Shown here piece by piece: positions 1-9,938 of a stretch of 64,000 nt of DNA. Below the pieces are notes generated by a model that worked only from the letters and a program-made list of their open reading frames with translations, did not search any database and was not told the DNA's origin. This DNA is from Tragulus kanchil. Taxonomy: Eukaryota; Chordata; Mammalia; Artiodactyla; Tragulidae. The stretch spans positions 135,302,854 to 135,366,853 of the forward strand of contig JAIOJX010000031.1 in the NCBI GenBank assembly GCA_022376925.1. Direction: 5' to 3'. Positions within the stretch are counted from its first letter, which is position 1. Each line of letters opens with the position of its first letter. A program made the translations under genes and the position numbers.

Positions 1-163
1 GCCCGCCCTGGACTCACTTCCTTTATCACCCAAAGGGACAGCGCTCATTATTTGCCCCAGGGCCTTTGCACGTGCACTCCCGATCCCACTCTCTAGCATG
101 GTCTCCCCTCTGGGATTTCTGGCTATGTCTAGTTCAGATATGTCCCACAGTTTCTGGGCCACA

Positions 164-190
164 GTGTGTGTGTGTGTGTGTGTGCGTGCG
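164..190. repeat. (TG)n microsatellite
   Basis: A run of TG dinucleotides that becomes TGCG/CGCA at its right edge, directly abutting an antisense Bov-tA SINE. Bases 1-163 before it are faintly like antisense L2 (a 'ggcctttgcacgtgc' stretch) and hold nothing else I can support. Confidence 0.9.
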
Positions 191-191
191 C

Positions 192-391
192 ACGCTCAGT
201 CATGTCTGTTTGTGTTCTCATGGAATGCAGTCCAACAAGCCCCTCTGTCCACAGGATTCTCCAGGCAAGAATAGTGGAGCGGGTGGCCGTTTACTCCTCC
301 AGGGAGATCTTCCAGACCCAGGGATCCAACCTGTACCTCCTGTGTCTCCTGCACTGGCAGGTGGGTTCATTACCACTGGGTCACCTGAGCT
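192..391 (-). mobile_element. Bov-tA SINE, antisense
   Basis: Reads as the reverse complement of a tRNA-Glu head plus BovA body: 'ctcagtcatgtctg' at the left, 'gattctccaggcaagaat' in the middle. It is more diverged than most copies in the window. Confidence 0.85.
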
Positions 392-432
392 TAGCACTTA
401 GCAGATAACACTGGTATGGGTAAGGTTGTTTA

Positions 433-636
433 GGGCTCCCTGCTGGATCAGACGGTAAAGAATCTGCCTGCAATTTGGAGACCTGGGTTCAGTCCCTGGG
501 TGGGGAAGATCCCCTGGAGAAGGAAATGTCATTCAAGTATTCTTGCCTGGAGAATTCCATGGACAGAGGAGCCTGGGGGGCTGTATAGTCCACAGGCGGC
601 AGAGTCGGACACGACTTAAGTGACTTAGCAAGCACT
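433..636 (+). mobile_element. Bov-tA SINE
   Basis: The tRNA-derived head ('gtaaagaatctgcctgcaat') is followed by the BovA body ending 'gagtcggacacgac'. It is inserted just upstream of X-box unit A. Confidence 0.9.
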
Positions 637-1055
637 ACAGGCTGGACCCTGATTTTAAGCCTCCTACTCAGGCTGGCTTCACTGGCCCCCCATCTCTCTG
701 CCCCGCCCCAATTCACCTTCTCCCCTCTCCGCCTCCCCTCACAGTTTCCATGGCGATGGGTAGCCTTCCTGGGAGGGTGGGGCTGAGGCACTGACCCCGG
801 TTAGAGCAGCCTGCCTGGTGAGAGGGAGGTGCGGTCTGGGCGCCCAGGGTTCCCATGCTCCTTCACGCACGTTGCAGGGCGACACAGACCGTGGCACTGC
901 AGACACACGTGGACAGAGTCGTGATCTGCTCTGAGCACCAGCCTCCTAGCATCGATGTGGTCCCTCCTCGTGCCAGAATGAAAGGAGGGTTAGGGACAGC
1001 CGGGGGCGTGCCCCTCCTGGTGTCCAGGGACTGTCAGCAGACATCTTCACCCCTA
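635..1055 (+). other. X-box repeat unit A (first copy)
   Basis: The block 'acaggctggaccctgat' at about 637 matches the upstream block of other units. A C/T-rich stretch then leads to 'cagtttccatggcgat' with the 14-bp box at 744-757. Downstream sequence is GC-rich and unique. The box keeps the left half-site, but the right half has decayed (GCGAT instead of GCAAC). Assignment to the family rests on the shared order and spacing of blocks, not on strong pairwise identity. Confidence 0.55.
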
Positions 1056-1059
1056 GACT

Positions 1060-1350
1060 GGTTCACATCTAGACTCTGGAGTATTTTTCGGCTCTGAAAA
1101 CAATGAGCCATCAAACCACAAAAAGAGGTGGAGGAAGCTTAGGTGCACACTACTCAGTGACGGTCACCAAGATGAAAGAGCCGTGGTCTGTGTGATTCCT
1201 GCCACGGGACCTTCTGGCAAAGGCAAAACTGAAGAGAAAAAGAGAAAGATGAGTGGTAGCCAGGTGTGGGGAGCAGGGAGAGATGAACGTGGGGGTGCAG
1301 CACAGAGGATGTTTAGGGCTGTGGAAATACTCTGGATGGTGTCCTAGGAA
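1060..1350 (+). mobile_element. L1 3' end fragment
   Basis: The text runs as a degraded L1 3' region: 'gtgattcctgccacgggacc', then 'tctggcaaaggcaaaactg', then 'gtggtagccaggtgtgggg'. These correspond to the conserved tail of mammalian L1 elements. Confidence 0.7.
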
Positions 1351-1363
1351 GGGCCGGCACACG

Positions 1364-1550
1364 TGTGCTCAGTGGTGTGAGACTCTGTGACCCCATGGAC
1401 GACTCCTCTGTCCATGGGATTCTCCAGGCAAGAATACTGGAGTGGGTTGCCATTCCCTTCTCCAGGGGATCTTCCTGACCCAGGGATCAAACCTGCGCCT
1501 ACTGGATGGCAGGTGGATTCTTTACCAATTGAGCCACCAGAGAAGCTCAT
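1364..1550 (-). mobile_element. Bov-tA SINE, antisense
   Basis: It begins in the reverse complement of the BovA end ('gtgctcagtggtgtgag') and ends in the tRNA head complement ('gagccaccagagaagctc'). Confidence 0.9.
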
Positions 1551-1832
1551 AGGATGGACACATGCCATTATATTAACACATTGGTGAAAACCCACGGACT
1601 GTACAGTCGAGAGCAAGCCTTCAGCCGCTGACCACTGGTACTTAAACCATAACCACAGTTAGGAGATGGGCCCCTCCAGGTCTCGGACCATGGCTTGTGG
1701 TTGCAGAGACTTGTCCACTTCCCTGGTCAGAGGCTGTGTCTGGGGTGAGGCTCCCCGCTGGGCGCTGACTACAGACCAGGATTCCCAGGGGTTTCTTACT
1801 GCCCCATTTCCTCCCCTCCGCCTCCCCTCACA

Positions 1833-1846
1833 GTTTCCATGGCGAT
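1833..1846 (+). promoter_or_regulatory. X-box-like motif, unit A second copy
   Basis: GTTTCCATGGCGAT, identical to the motif at 744-757 because it lies in the second half of doublet 1. It should not be counted as an independent unit. Confidence 0.5.
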
Positions 1847-2148
1847 GGGTAGCCTTCCTGGGAGGGTGGGGCTGAGGCACTGACCCCGGTTAGAGCAGCC
1901 TGCCTGGTGAGAGGGAGGTGCGGTCTGGGCGCCCAGGGTTCCCATGCTCCTTCACGCACGTTGCAGGGCGACACAGACCGTGGCACTGCAGACACACGTG
2001 GACAGAGTCGTGATCTGCTCTGAGCACCAGCCTCCTAGCATCGATGTGGTCCCTCCTCGTGCCAGAATGAAAGGAGGGTTAGGGACAGCCGGGGGCGTGC
2101 CCCTCCTGGTGTCCAGGGACTGTCAGCAGACATCTTCACCCCTAGACT

Positions 2149-2439
2149 GGTTCACATCTAGACTCTGGAGTATTTTTCGGCTCTGAAAACAATGAGCCAT
2201 CAAACCACAAAAAGAGGTGGAGGAAGCTTAGGTGCACACTACTCAGTGACGGTCACCAAGATGAAAGAGCCGTGGTCTGTGTGATTCCTGCCACGGGACC
2301 TTCTGGCAAAGGCAAAACTGAAGAGAAAAAGAGAAAGATGAGTGGTAGCCAGGTGTGGGGAGCAGGGAGAGATGAACGTGGGGGTGCAGCACAGAGGATG
2401 TTTAGGGCTGTGGAAATACTCTGGATGGTGTCCTAGGAA
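2149..2439 (+). mobile_element. L1 3' end fragment, doublet copy
   Basis: Copy of the fragment at 1060-1350, offset 1089 with no visible substitution. Confidence 0.7.
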
Positions 2440-2452
2440 GGGCCGGCACACG

Positions 2453-2639
2453 TGTGCTCAGTGGTGTGAGACTCTGTGACCCCATGGACGACTCCTCTGT
2501 CCATGGGATTCTCCAGGCAAGAATACTGGAGTGGGTTGCCATTCCCTTCTCCAGGGGATCTTCCTGACCCAGGGATCGAACCTGCGCCTACTGGATGGCA
2601 GGTGGATTCTTTACCAATTGAGCCACCAGAGAAGCTCAT
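2453..2639 (-). mobile_element. Bov-tA SINE, doublet copy
   Basis: Differs from the 1364 copy by one visible substitution ('gggatcaaacc' against 'gggatcgaacc'). Confidence 0.88.
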
Positions 2640-2895
2640 AGGATGGACACATGCCATTATATTAACACATTGGTGAAAACCCACGGACTGTACAGTCGAG
2701 AGCAAGCCTTCAGCCGCTGACCACTGGTACTTAAACCATAACCACAGTTAGGAGATGGGCCCCTCCAGGTCTCGGACCATGGCTTGTGGTTGCAGAGACT
2801 TGTCCACTTCCCTGGTCAGAGGCTGTGTCTGGGGTGAGGCTCCCCGCTGGGCGCTGACTACAGACCAGGATTCCCCCCAGGGGGTTTCTTACTGC

Positions 2896-3103
2896 CTGGG
2901 GGAGGGGAGCCAAGGTCAGGCTCCACACTGTTTCCCTTCAGGCAGCCCCGAGAGGCAGTCAGGACGGCCCCTCTCTGTCCCTTCTTGACTGTCTCCACCT
3001 GAGCCCACAGCTCACCATCCTCTCAGCTGATCGCCCCCAGTGTCCACTCCCTCCTAAAAGTCCATTCCTTCCCCTCCCCTCAATGCCTGCCTCCCCTTTG
3101 AGA
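2896..3103. other. Unique, repeat-free stretch
   Basis: GC-rich sequence with C/T runs, no recognisable transposon and no supported gene. Confidence 0.4.
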
Positions 3104-3113
3104 GTGAATATGT

Positions 3114-3479
3114 ATTTTATTTTATTATTATTATTTAATTTTACTTATTTATTTTTGGTTATTCTGGGTTTTCACTGCTGCCACAGGCTCTTCTCTAGTT
3201 GCAGGGAGTGGGGGCTCCTCTCCAGTTGAGATGAGCATGCTTCTTGTTGCGGGGACTTCTCTTGTTGTGAAACGTGGGCTCTAGGGCACATGGGCTTCAG
3301 TAGTTGTGGCACGTGGGCTCAATCGTTGTGGCTCTGAGGCTCTAGAGCACAGGCTCCATAGTTGTGGCTCACGGGCTTACCTCCTCCACAGCATGTGGGA
3401 TCCTCCTGGATCAGGGACTGAACTCATGTCTCCTGCATTGGCAAGTGAACTCCTTACCACTGAGCTACTAGGGAAGCCC
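3114..3479 (-). mobile_element. CHR-2-type SINE with target-site duplication
   Basis: The reverse complement starts 'gggcttccctagtagctcag' and ends in an AAATAAAT-rich tail. The 10-bp direct repeat 'gtgaatatgt' lies on both sides (3104-3113 and 3480-3489), which marks an L1/BovB-style insertion. Confidence 0.92.
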
Positions 3480-3489
3480 GTGAATATGT

Positions 3490-3870
3490 CCTTTATAAAC
3501 AGCATCCTCCTCCCTATGAATGAGATGATCCACACAACTAAACACTCCTTGCTTCCCCAACCCCATGGGGTCTTGGCCATCTGGCCCTGGTTGACCCCTC
3601 TGGCCAGGAGTGGCTGTGTAATCTGCGGGGTGAAGCACAAAAGGGAAACACAGACCTCTGGTTCAAAAAAGTGAGAAGAGGCTCCTGGCTTTCTTCTGCA
3701 GTCTCTCTCTCAATCTGTGAATGGTGGGTTTTGTTCGCTACTCAAATGTCATGCTCCCTCGGGTACCGGGGGTCATTGGTGGGCGAGCATGGACCCTCAG
3801 GGGTGCCTGGGCCCTACCTGACCCTAGCTCTCCCAGGTCTGTGCCCAGAAGCCCCCAACTCTGAGGGCAG
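3490..3870. other. Unique sequence, no gene seen
   Basis: Moderately GC-rich. I see no transposon boundaries, splice-like structure or coding signal that I can defend. Confidence 0.35.
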
Positions 3871-3878
3871 CATGATCA

Positions 3879-4026
3879 GCTGCTCAGTCATGTCTGACTC
3901 TTTGTCACCCCATGGACTGTAGCCCACGAGGCTCCTCTGTCCATGGCATTCTCCAGGCAAGAAGACTGGAGTGGGTTGCCGTGCCCTCCTCCAGGGGATC
4001 TTCCTCACCGAGGGATCAAACCTGAG
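3879..4026 (-). mobile_element. Bov-tA SINE, truncated
   Basis: Antisense BovA body from 'cagtcatgtctgactctttg' to 'gggatcaaacctgag'. The tRNA head is missing. Confidence 0.85.
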
Positions 4027-4204
4027 CTCTGAGGGACAGGGGCTGGCAAGGGCTCCTGGGAGGGGAGGGATGTTTTGAACTGCCCCAAACCTGCCCCAGG
4101 GAGGGAGGACTAAGCGGAGGTATAGAACCTCCTGCCCCAGGCACAGCCCCCTGCCTTGCTTCACTTCCAAAATACAATTTCAGAGATAACAGGAAGAATT
4201 TCAT

Positions 4205-4420
4205 GATGATTAAGATTTTTGCACCTTGTTTTATGTCTCTGGATATGCTGCAGGGTCTCCTGGTTTACAGTCTATAGGAACTTGAAGAGAATTTGTATCC
4301 TGCTGTGGTGTGAAAACTGTATAATCTTAATTATGTTGAACTGGTTCCCAGTGCTTTTCAGGTCTGCTATCTCCTTTGACTTTTCTGTCTATTCATTTAT
4401 TAATTTTTGAGAGTTTGATA
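4205..4420 (-). mobile_element. Old L1 ORF2 fragment, antisense (left part)
   Basis: The text parallels the reverse complement of mammalian L1 ORF2: 'gttgaactggttcccagtgc', 'cttttctgtctattcattta', 'tttttgagagtttgatat'. It continues at 4777 after an LTR-like insertion. The closely similar fragment at 42337-43700 carries the same deviations, hinting at one ancestral insertion copied with its surroundings. Confidence 0.65.
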
Positions 4421-4482
4421 TATATATATGTATATATATATATGTATATACATATATATATATATATGTATATAACATATGC
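4421..4482. repeat. (TA)n tract with TG interruptions
   Basis: TATATATG-type repeat at the 3' end (minus strand) of the LTR-like insertion. Confidence 0.9.
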
Positions 4483-4776
4483 GAGTTTTTATTAGCTGGT
4501 ATACAGACTCAGAGGAAGGTAGTTCATTAATTTTTGTAGCTCCAGACAAGTCCCTCAGCTCACTGCCTCTGAGATTCTTCATCAAATTGGCCATATAAAT
4601 TGTTAGCAGCCCTCTCCCAATGCCTGGACCCACTGAGGTTCAGGTTCTTTATGTCTCTTTGCAGACAAGAATTCAGCAAGAGGCAAAGTAATCGGTAAGA
4701 AATGGATTTATTCACATTCAGAGAAAGCACACTCCACAGAGTGTGGGCCAGGGCAGAGCAAATCCAGTGGCCGAGA
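4421..4776 (-). mobile_element. LTR-like insertion in L1 with 13-bp target-site duplication
   Basis: The direct repeat 'gagagtttgatat' flanks the insertion (4410-4422 and 4777-4789). On the minus strand the insert has LTR-like features: 'aataaatccatttcttac', 'ttgctgaattcttgtc', then a second AATAAA and a (TA)n tract at its 3' end. A 13-bp duplication and a 3' simple-repeat tail fit retroposition of an LTR-derived transcript by LINE machinery better than retroviral integration, which leaves 4-6 bp. Remnant only, no retroviral gene. Confidence 0.6.
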
Positions 4777-4905
4777 GTTTGATATTGAAATGCCAACTAA
4801 ATATCCACTTAAAAAAATAACTGTAATCATATAGTGGAACTCTATGTAACCTTGTTCTGTATTTTCCAAGTCTTCTGTAAATGTATTGACATACATTCAT
4901 AATTA
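4777..4905 (-). mobile_element. Old L1 ORF2 fragment, antisense (right part)
   Basis: Continues the 4205-4420 fragment: 'gatattgaaatgccaac' follows directly on the duplicated target site. Confidence 0.6.
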
Positions 4906-5003
4906 ATACAAGAAAGAGAATTTCGTGATGGTGACCCAGCACAGGTATCCCGGCGGGCCTGGTTTCAGGGTTGCTGTCCGCCTCTCCCCCACACTCTGGG
5001 CGA

Positions 5004-5145
5004 TTTGTCACCCCATGGACTGTAGCCCACGAGGCTCCTCTGTCCATGGCCATTCCCCCCCAGGCATTCTCCAGGCAAGAAGACTGGAGTGGGTTGCCGT
5101 GCCCTCCTCCAGGGATCTTCCTCACCGAGGGATCAAACCTGAGCT
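5004..5145 (-). mobile_element. Bov-tA SINE, truncated, doublet copy
   Basis: Copy of the 3879 element, with an extra C-rich insertion near 5050 that no other Bov-tA copy in the window has. Confidence 0.8.
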
Positions 5146-5320
5146 CTGAGGGACAGGGGCTGGCAAGGGCTCCTGGGAGGGGAGGGATGTTTTGAACTGC
5201 CCCAAACCTGCCCCAGGGAGGGAGGACTAAGCGGAGGTATAGAACCTCCTGCCCCAGGCACAGCCCCTGCCTTGCTTCACTTCCAAAATACAATTTCAGA
5301 GATAACAGGAAGAATTTCAT

Positions 5321-5536
5321 GATGATTAAGATTTTTGCACCTTGTTTTATGTCTCTGGATATGCTGCAGGGTCTCCTGGTTTACAGTCTATAGGAACTTG
5401 AAGAGAATTTGTATCCTGCTGTGGTGTGAAAACTGTATAATCTTAATTATGTTGAACTGGTTCCCAGTGCTTTTCAGGTCTGCTATCTCCTTTGACTTTT
5501 CTGTCTATTCATTTATTAATTTTTGAGAGTTTGATA
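5321..5536 (-). mobile_element. L1 ORF2 antisense fragment, doublet copy
   Basis: Copy of 4205-4420 at offset 1116. Confidence 0.65.
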
Positions 5537-5892
5537 TATATATATGTATATATATATATGTATATACATATATATATATATATGTATATAACATATGCGA
5601 GTTTTTATTAGCTGGTATACAGACTCAGAGGAAGGTAGTTCATTAATTTTTGTAGCTCCAGACAAGTCCCTCAGCTCACTGCCTCTGAGATTCTTCATCA
5701 AATTGGCCATATAAATTGTTAGCAGCCCTCTCCCAATGCCTGGACCCACTGAGGTTCAGGTTCTTTATGTCTCTTTGCAGACAAGAATTCAGCAAGAGGC
5801 AAAGTAATCGGTAAGAAATGGATTTATTCACATTCAGAGAAAGCACACTCCACAGAGTGTGGGCCAGGGCAGAGCAAATCCAGTGGCCGAGA
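5537..5892 (-). mobile_element. LTR-like insertion, doublet copy
   Basis: Copy of 4421-4776, including the 13-bp flanking repeats and (TA)n tail. The right L1 part follows at 5893-6020. Confidence 0.6.
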
Positions 5893-6648
5893 GTTTGATA
5901 TTGAAATGCCAACTAAATATCCACTTAAAAAAATAACTGTAATCATATAGTGGAACTCTATGTAACCTTGTTCTGTATTTTCCAAGTCTTCTGTAAATGT
6001 GTTCACGTACTTTCATAATTAATACAAGAAAGAGAATTTCGTGATGGTGACCCCCAGCACAGGTATCCCGAAGGCGGGCCTGGTTTCAGGGTCTTCAGTC
6101 ACTTGTCCGCCTCTCCCTCCCACACTCTGGGCCCCCTGTGATCTTAAAGACCAGGCGGCTTGCTCTGCTCAGCACCCTGCTCGGAACAGCCTCACCCAAG
6201 GGTCCTTGCTGACTGTGCCCCCACTGCTGCAGGCCTGGCCACCTCAGATGAGCCCCTGGGTGTGGGGTGCCTCCTCAGTCACCCTGGAGGAGGGGTGGAT
6301 AAGAGCCTTATGCCACCAGCGGATGTGGTCTGCAGTCTCTCCTGGGGGAGGGCTGTGCTAGACCCTATTTCAGTTCCTGGTGGAGAATTCATTAGGGAAA
6401 AGGCAGAACGGTCCCAACAACTGCACATTCAAAACCTTGGGATATAAACACTCGCCAGAAACGGAGCATGGGTGCCAGGTGGAACCCCCAGGTTTCTGGG
6501 GGACACAGACACTGGCCTTTGCGACCTGCCTTGAGGGCCTACTGGGTGCTAGGCTGGGGCCTGGATCCCACATACACAGGCTCCCTCGCAGAGGCAGACA
6601 CAACTGGGGTCCCTTCTCCCCCAGGCCCCCCTCCACACTGCAGCTACA

Positions 6649-6662
6649 GTTTCCATGGCAAC
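6649..6662 (+). promoter_or_regulatory. RFX X-box candidate, unit B
   Basis: GTTTCCATGGCAAC. Both half-sites are intact except one T for G in the left one. The second doublet copy is at 7766-7779. Confidence 0.6.
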
Positions 6663-6849
6663 AGCCTGAGCCCACTTGCGTCACTGCAGACGTGGGGGCT
6701 CCTGAGCTCCGAGTGGAGCAGAGGGGCGTGCGTCAGCCTCGCACCACCCGGGAGGGCTGGGCCGGCTGGCGCAGTGGCTGCGTCACTGCGCGTTTGCACA
6801 CTTTGCACATGTTGGAATGCGTCAGTGGTACCATCTTTGCAGAAAGAGC

Positions 6850-6895
6850 AAAAAAAAAAAAAAAAAAAAAAAGAAACGAGAAAAAAAAAAAAAGG
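6850..6895. repeat. Poly-A tract, two runs
   Basis: Two A homopolymers separated by 'gaaacgag'. They do not sit behind a recognisable SINE. The second copy, at about 7967-8009, is one base shorter. Confidence 0.9.
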
Positions 6896-7765
6896 AGAGA
6901 GAGGCTACCGGCGCCTCCACCCACTCTGAGAGGAATTATGAATCTGCTGTAAGGAGCAGTGACGCAGCAGTTTACGAGTTCTACGTTTTCGCCGTGCATT
7001 TATTTAGTATATATTCATACTGCCTGTGAACTGAGCTGATTACCTGTGTGCACCTGTGTGTTCGTGGGACTACTGTCTGTTTCAGATGCTCTGTTCTAGA
7101 TCTAGGAAATCAACCAGCGAGACAGAAAGCCCCGTGTCTGACCACTGGTGTACCATTCCTTCCTTCCTGCATCCCTCCCCCAAATTGTGTGTTTACTCTG
7201 TCCATATTTCCTGAGGTCCCACTATGGGTCAGGACGGAGTTAAACTAAAGAAGAAACCAAGAACCTGGCCCAACGCTTGCTCTGCTCAGCACCCTGCTCG
7301 GAACAGCCTCACCCAAGGGTCCTTGCTGACTGTGCCCCCACTGCTGCAGGCCTGGCCACCTCAGATGAGCCCCTGGGTGTGGGGTGCCTCCTCAGTCACC
7401 CTGGAGGAGGGGTGGATAAGAGCCTTATGCCACCAGCGGATGTGGTCTGCAGTCTCTCCTGGGGGAGGGCTGTGCTAGACCCTATTTCAGTTCCTGGTGG
7501 AGAATTCATTAGGGAAAAGGCAGAACGGTCCCAACAACTGCACATTCAAAACCTTGGGATATAAACACTCGCCAGAAACGGAGCATGGGTGCCAGGTGGA
7601 ACCCCCAGGTTTCTGGGGGACACAGACACTGGCCTTTGCGACCTGCCTTGAGGGCCTACTGGGTGCTAGGCTGGGGCCTGGATCCCACATACACAGGCTC
7701 CCTCGCAGAGGCAGACACAACTGGGGTCCCTTCTCCCCCAGGCCCCCCTCCACACTGCAGCTACA

Positions 7766-7779
7766 GTTTCCATGGCAAC
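7766..7779 (+). promoter_or_regulatory. RFX X-box candidate, unit B second copy
   Basis: Identical to 6649-6662; doublet 3 copy. Confidence 0.55.
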
Positions 7780-8459
7780 AGCCTGAGCCCACTTGCGTCA
7801 CTGCAGACGTGGGGGCTCCTGAGCTCCGAGTGGAGCAGAGGGGCGTGCGTCAGCCTCGCACCACCCGGGAGGGCTGGGCCGGCTGGCGCAGTGGCTGCGT
7901 CACTGTGCGTTTGCACACTTTGCACATGTTGGAATGCGTCAGTGGTACCATCTTTGCAGAAAGAGCAAAAAAAAAAAAAAAAAAAAAAGAAACGAGAAAA
8001 AAAAAAAAAGGAGAGAGAGGCTACCGGCGCCTCCACCCACTCTGAGAGGAATTATGAATCTGCTGTAAGGAGCAGTGACGCAGCAGTTTACGAGTTCTAC
8101 GTTTTCGCCGTGCATTTATTTAGTATATATTCATACTGCCTGTGAACTGAGCTGATTACCTGTGTGCACCTGTGTGTTCGTGGGACTACTGTCTGTTTCA
8201 GATGCTCTGTTCTAGATCTAGGAAATCAACCAGCGAGACAGAAAGCCCCGTGTCTGACCACTGGTGTACCATTCCTTCCTTCCTGCATCCCTCCCCCAAA
8301 TTGTGTGTTTACTCTGTCCATATTTCCTGAGGTCCCACTATGGGTCAGGACGGAGTTAAATGCGATGAATAAAGAAGAAACCAAGACAACCTCCTCTCTG
8401 CTCCCTGCTGCCCCACTACCCCGTTCTGCGCTATGAATCTTTCATGAATGGGAGCACAC

Positions 8460-8785
8460 CAATCCACAAATGTAACTTAAATACCAGACGCTGGAAAGTT
8501 CAAGCAGGGTAAGGAGACGGAGGGTGAAGGAGGACGATCTTTGAGCTGGTCCAGGAGGTCTTCCTGGAGGTGGAGGTATTTGAGCTCATGTGAATGAAGG
8601 GAGGGCACCAGCCTTCCAGTTGTCGGGGAAACAATCACTCTGGGCAGAGAGTATGGCACCTGGATACATCTGAAGCTGGGACATGTTTGTCCTGCTTGAA
8701 GAAGAGCAGGGAGGCCAGGGCATGTGATGGAGGAAGTGGATGGAAGTGTGTTCAGATGGAGAGATGTGGAGTTAGGCATTGGCTT
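8460..8785 (+). mobile_element. L2 LINE fragment
   Basis: The order 'gaggtcttcctggaggtgga', 'tatttgagctcatgtgaatg', 'ggcagagagtatggcacctg' follows the conserved 3' part of mammalian L2. It may continue the L2-like block that ends unit B. Confidence 0.6.
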
Positions 8786-8864
8786 CTGCCTCTCGTCTAA
8801 TGAATAAACACAGGCAAATGTATTAAGGTGCTCACGTTTTTATTTTTTCAAGATATATTTCCTT

Positions 8865-9375
8865 TGTTGAATGGATGGATGGTATATGGTTAGACGGACA
8901 GATGATGACTAGATGGATGGATGGCATAGTTAGGTGGGTGGATTATGGATGAATGGACGATGGTCGGGTGGATAATGGTTAGATGGATGGATGGATGGAT
9001 GGATGGATGGATATTTAAATGAATGACTGGTTGAAGAGATAGATGGATGGATCGTATAGTTAGGTGGGTGGGTGCATGGTATGATGGTTAGGTGGGTGGA
9101 TGATGGATGAGTAGATGGATGGATGGTTGGGTGGATAATGGTTAGGTGAATGGATGGATGGATATTTAAATGAATGACTGGTTGAAGACATGGATAGATA
9201 AATTAATGGTTGGATGGATGGATGATGGCTAGAATAATGCACAAATGAATGTTAGGATAGAATGATGGATGGATTAATGAGTGGATGGGTGTAAGGACCG
9301 ATGAGTGGAAGAGTGTATGAATGGATGGGTAGACAGATGGGTGGATATTTAGATAAATGAATGGTTGGCTGGGTG
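8865..9375. repeat. Long imperfect ATGG/TGGA tetranucleotide tract
   Basis: About 500 bp of GGAT/ATGG repeats with embedded GGTGGG, AATG and TAGA variants. A longer cassette repeats within it: 'atatttaaatgaatgactgg' occurs at about 9011 and 9161, each time followed by 'ttgaag', so there is second-order duplication of about 150 bp. Confidence 0.92.
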
Positions 9376-9497
9376 GATGCTACAAGTAAAACAGACCAGT
9401 TTTTTCTTTTCCAAAGGTCAGTTGTAAATTCCAGAAGTCTCCCTTGCTGTCTGTCTACACCACTCATCTGCCTTTGGGGTATATATCCATAAATATG

Positions 9498-9703
9498 GGC
9501 TTCCCTAGGGGCTCACATGGTAAAGAATCTGCCTGCAATGCAGGAGACTTGTATTTGATTCCTGGGTCAGGAAGATCCTCTAGAGAAGGGAAGTGCTACT
9601 CACCCTAGTATTCTTGCCTGGAGAATTCTATGGACAGAGGGTCCTGGCGGGCTACAGTCCATGGGATTCCAAAGAGTCGGACAGGACTGAGCAAATAACA
9701 CAT
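9498..9703 (+). mobile_element. Bov-tA SINE (left arm of inverted pair)
   Basis: Full-length head and body, 'gggcttccctaggggctcac' to 'gagtcggacaggactgag'. An oppositely oriented copy starts about 25 bp further on. Confidence 0.92.
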
Positions 9704-9726
9704 ACACACATACACATGCATGCGTG

Positions 9727-9938
9727 TGTACCAAGTCACTTCAGTTGTGTTCAACTCTTTGTGACCCTGTGGACTGTAGCCCGCCAGGCTCCTCTGTCCA
9801 TGGGATTCTCCAGGCAAGAATACTGGAATGGGTTGCCATGTCCTCCTCCCAGGGACCTTCCTGACCCAGGAATTGAACCGATGTCTCTTATGCCTCTTGC
9901 ATTGGCAGGCGTGTTCTTTGCCACTAGCACCATGGGGA
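9727..9938 (-). mobile_element. Bov-tA SINE (right arm of inverted pair)
   Basis: Antisense copy from 'ccaagtcacttcagttgtg' to the tRNA-head complement 'ttgccactagcacc'. Confidence 0.9.

Larger units (their letters stand above)
723..2895 (+). repeat. Head-to-tail doublet 1, offset 1089
   Basis: Copies 723-1808 and 1812-2895 are nearly identical across unit A, an L1 fragment and a Bov-tA SINE. At the end of copy 1 'gattcccagggg' corresponds to 'gattccccccaggggg' in copy 2, a homopolymer-length difference at the junction. Probably an unmerged assembly overlap. Confidence 0.9.
3901..6138 (+). repeat. Head-to-tail doublet 2, offset 1103 to 1116
   Basis: Copies about 3901-5003 and 5004-6138. The last 80 bases of copy 1 are a shortened version of copy 2 (for example 'cccggcgggcc' against 'cccgaaggcgggcc', and 'gggttgctgtccgcc' against a longer form). 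The start of copy 2 carries an odd insertion, 'ccattccccccagg'. These look like sequencing errors at contig ends. Confidence 0.9.
6430..7250 (+). other. X-box repeat unit B (best preserved)
   Basis: The upstream block 'gggtgctaggctggggcc' (about 6543) is followed about 103 bp later by the box GTTTCCATGGCAAC at 6649-6662, which fits the palindromic RFX consensus at 13 of 14 positions. Four TGCGTCA heptamers (CRE/AP-1-like half-sites) follow at 6677, 6729, 6779 and 6818. A poly-A tract lies at 6850-6895, and a downstream L2-like block ('gtcccactatgggtcagg') near 7218. No coding gene is supported: the long open frames here exist on both strands and run into poly-A. Confidence 0.6.
6159..8395 (+). 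repeat. Head-to-tail doublet 3, offset 1117
   Basis: Copies 6159-7275 and 7276-8395 cover all of X-box unit B. They differ by one base in a poly-A run, one C/T change near 6789/7906, and a junction where copy 1 lacks the 'tgcgatgaat' present in copy 2. Confidence 0.9.

Noticed and set aside
6380..6952. 190-codon frame over unit B
   Set aside because: It ends in Lys from poly-A, a competing frame overlaps it, and the repeated peptide 'LQFPW' simply reflects the X-box motif.
8865..9375. Regular short repeats as a possible CRISPR array
   Set aside because: Degenerate ATGG microsatellite without constant repeats and unique spacers; the genome is mammalian.
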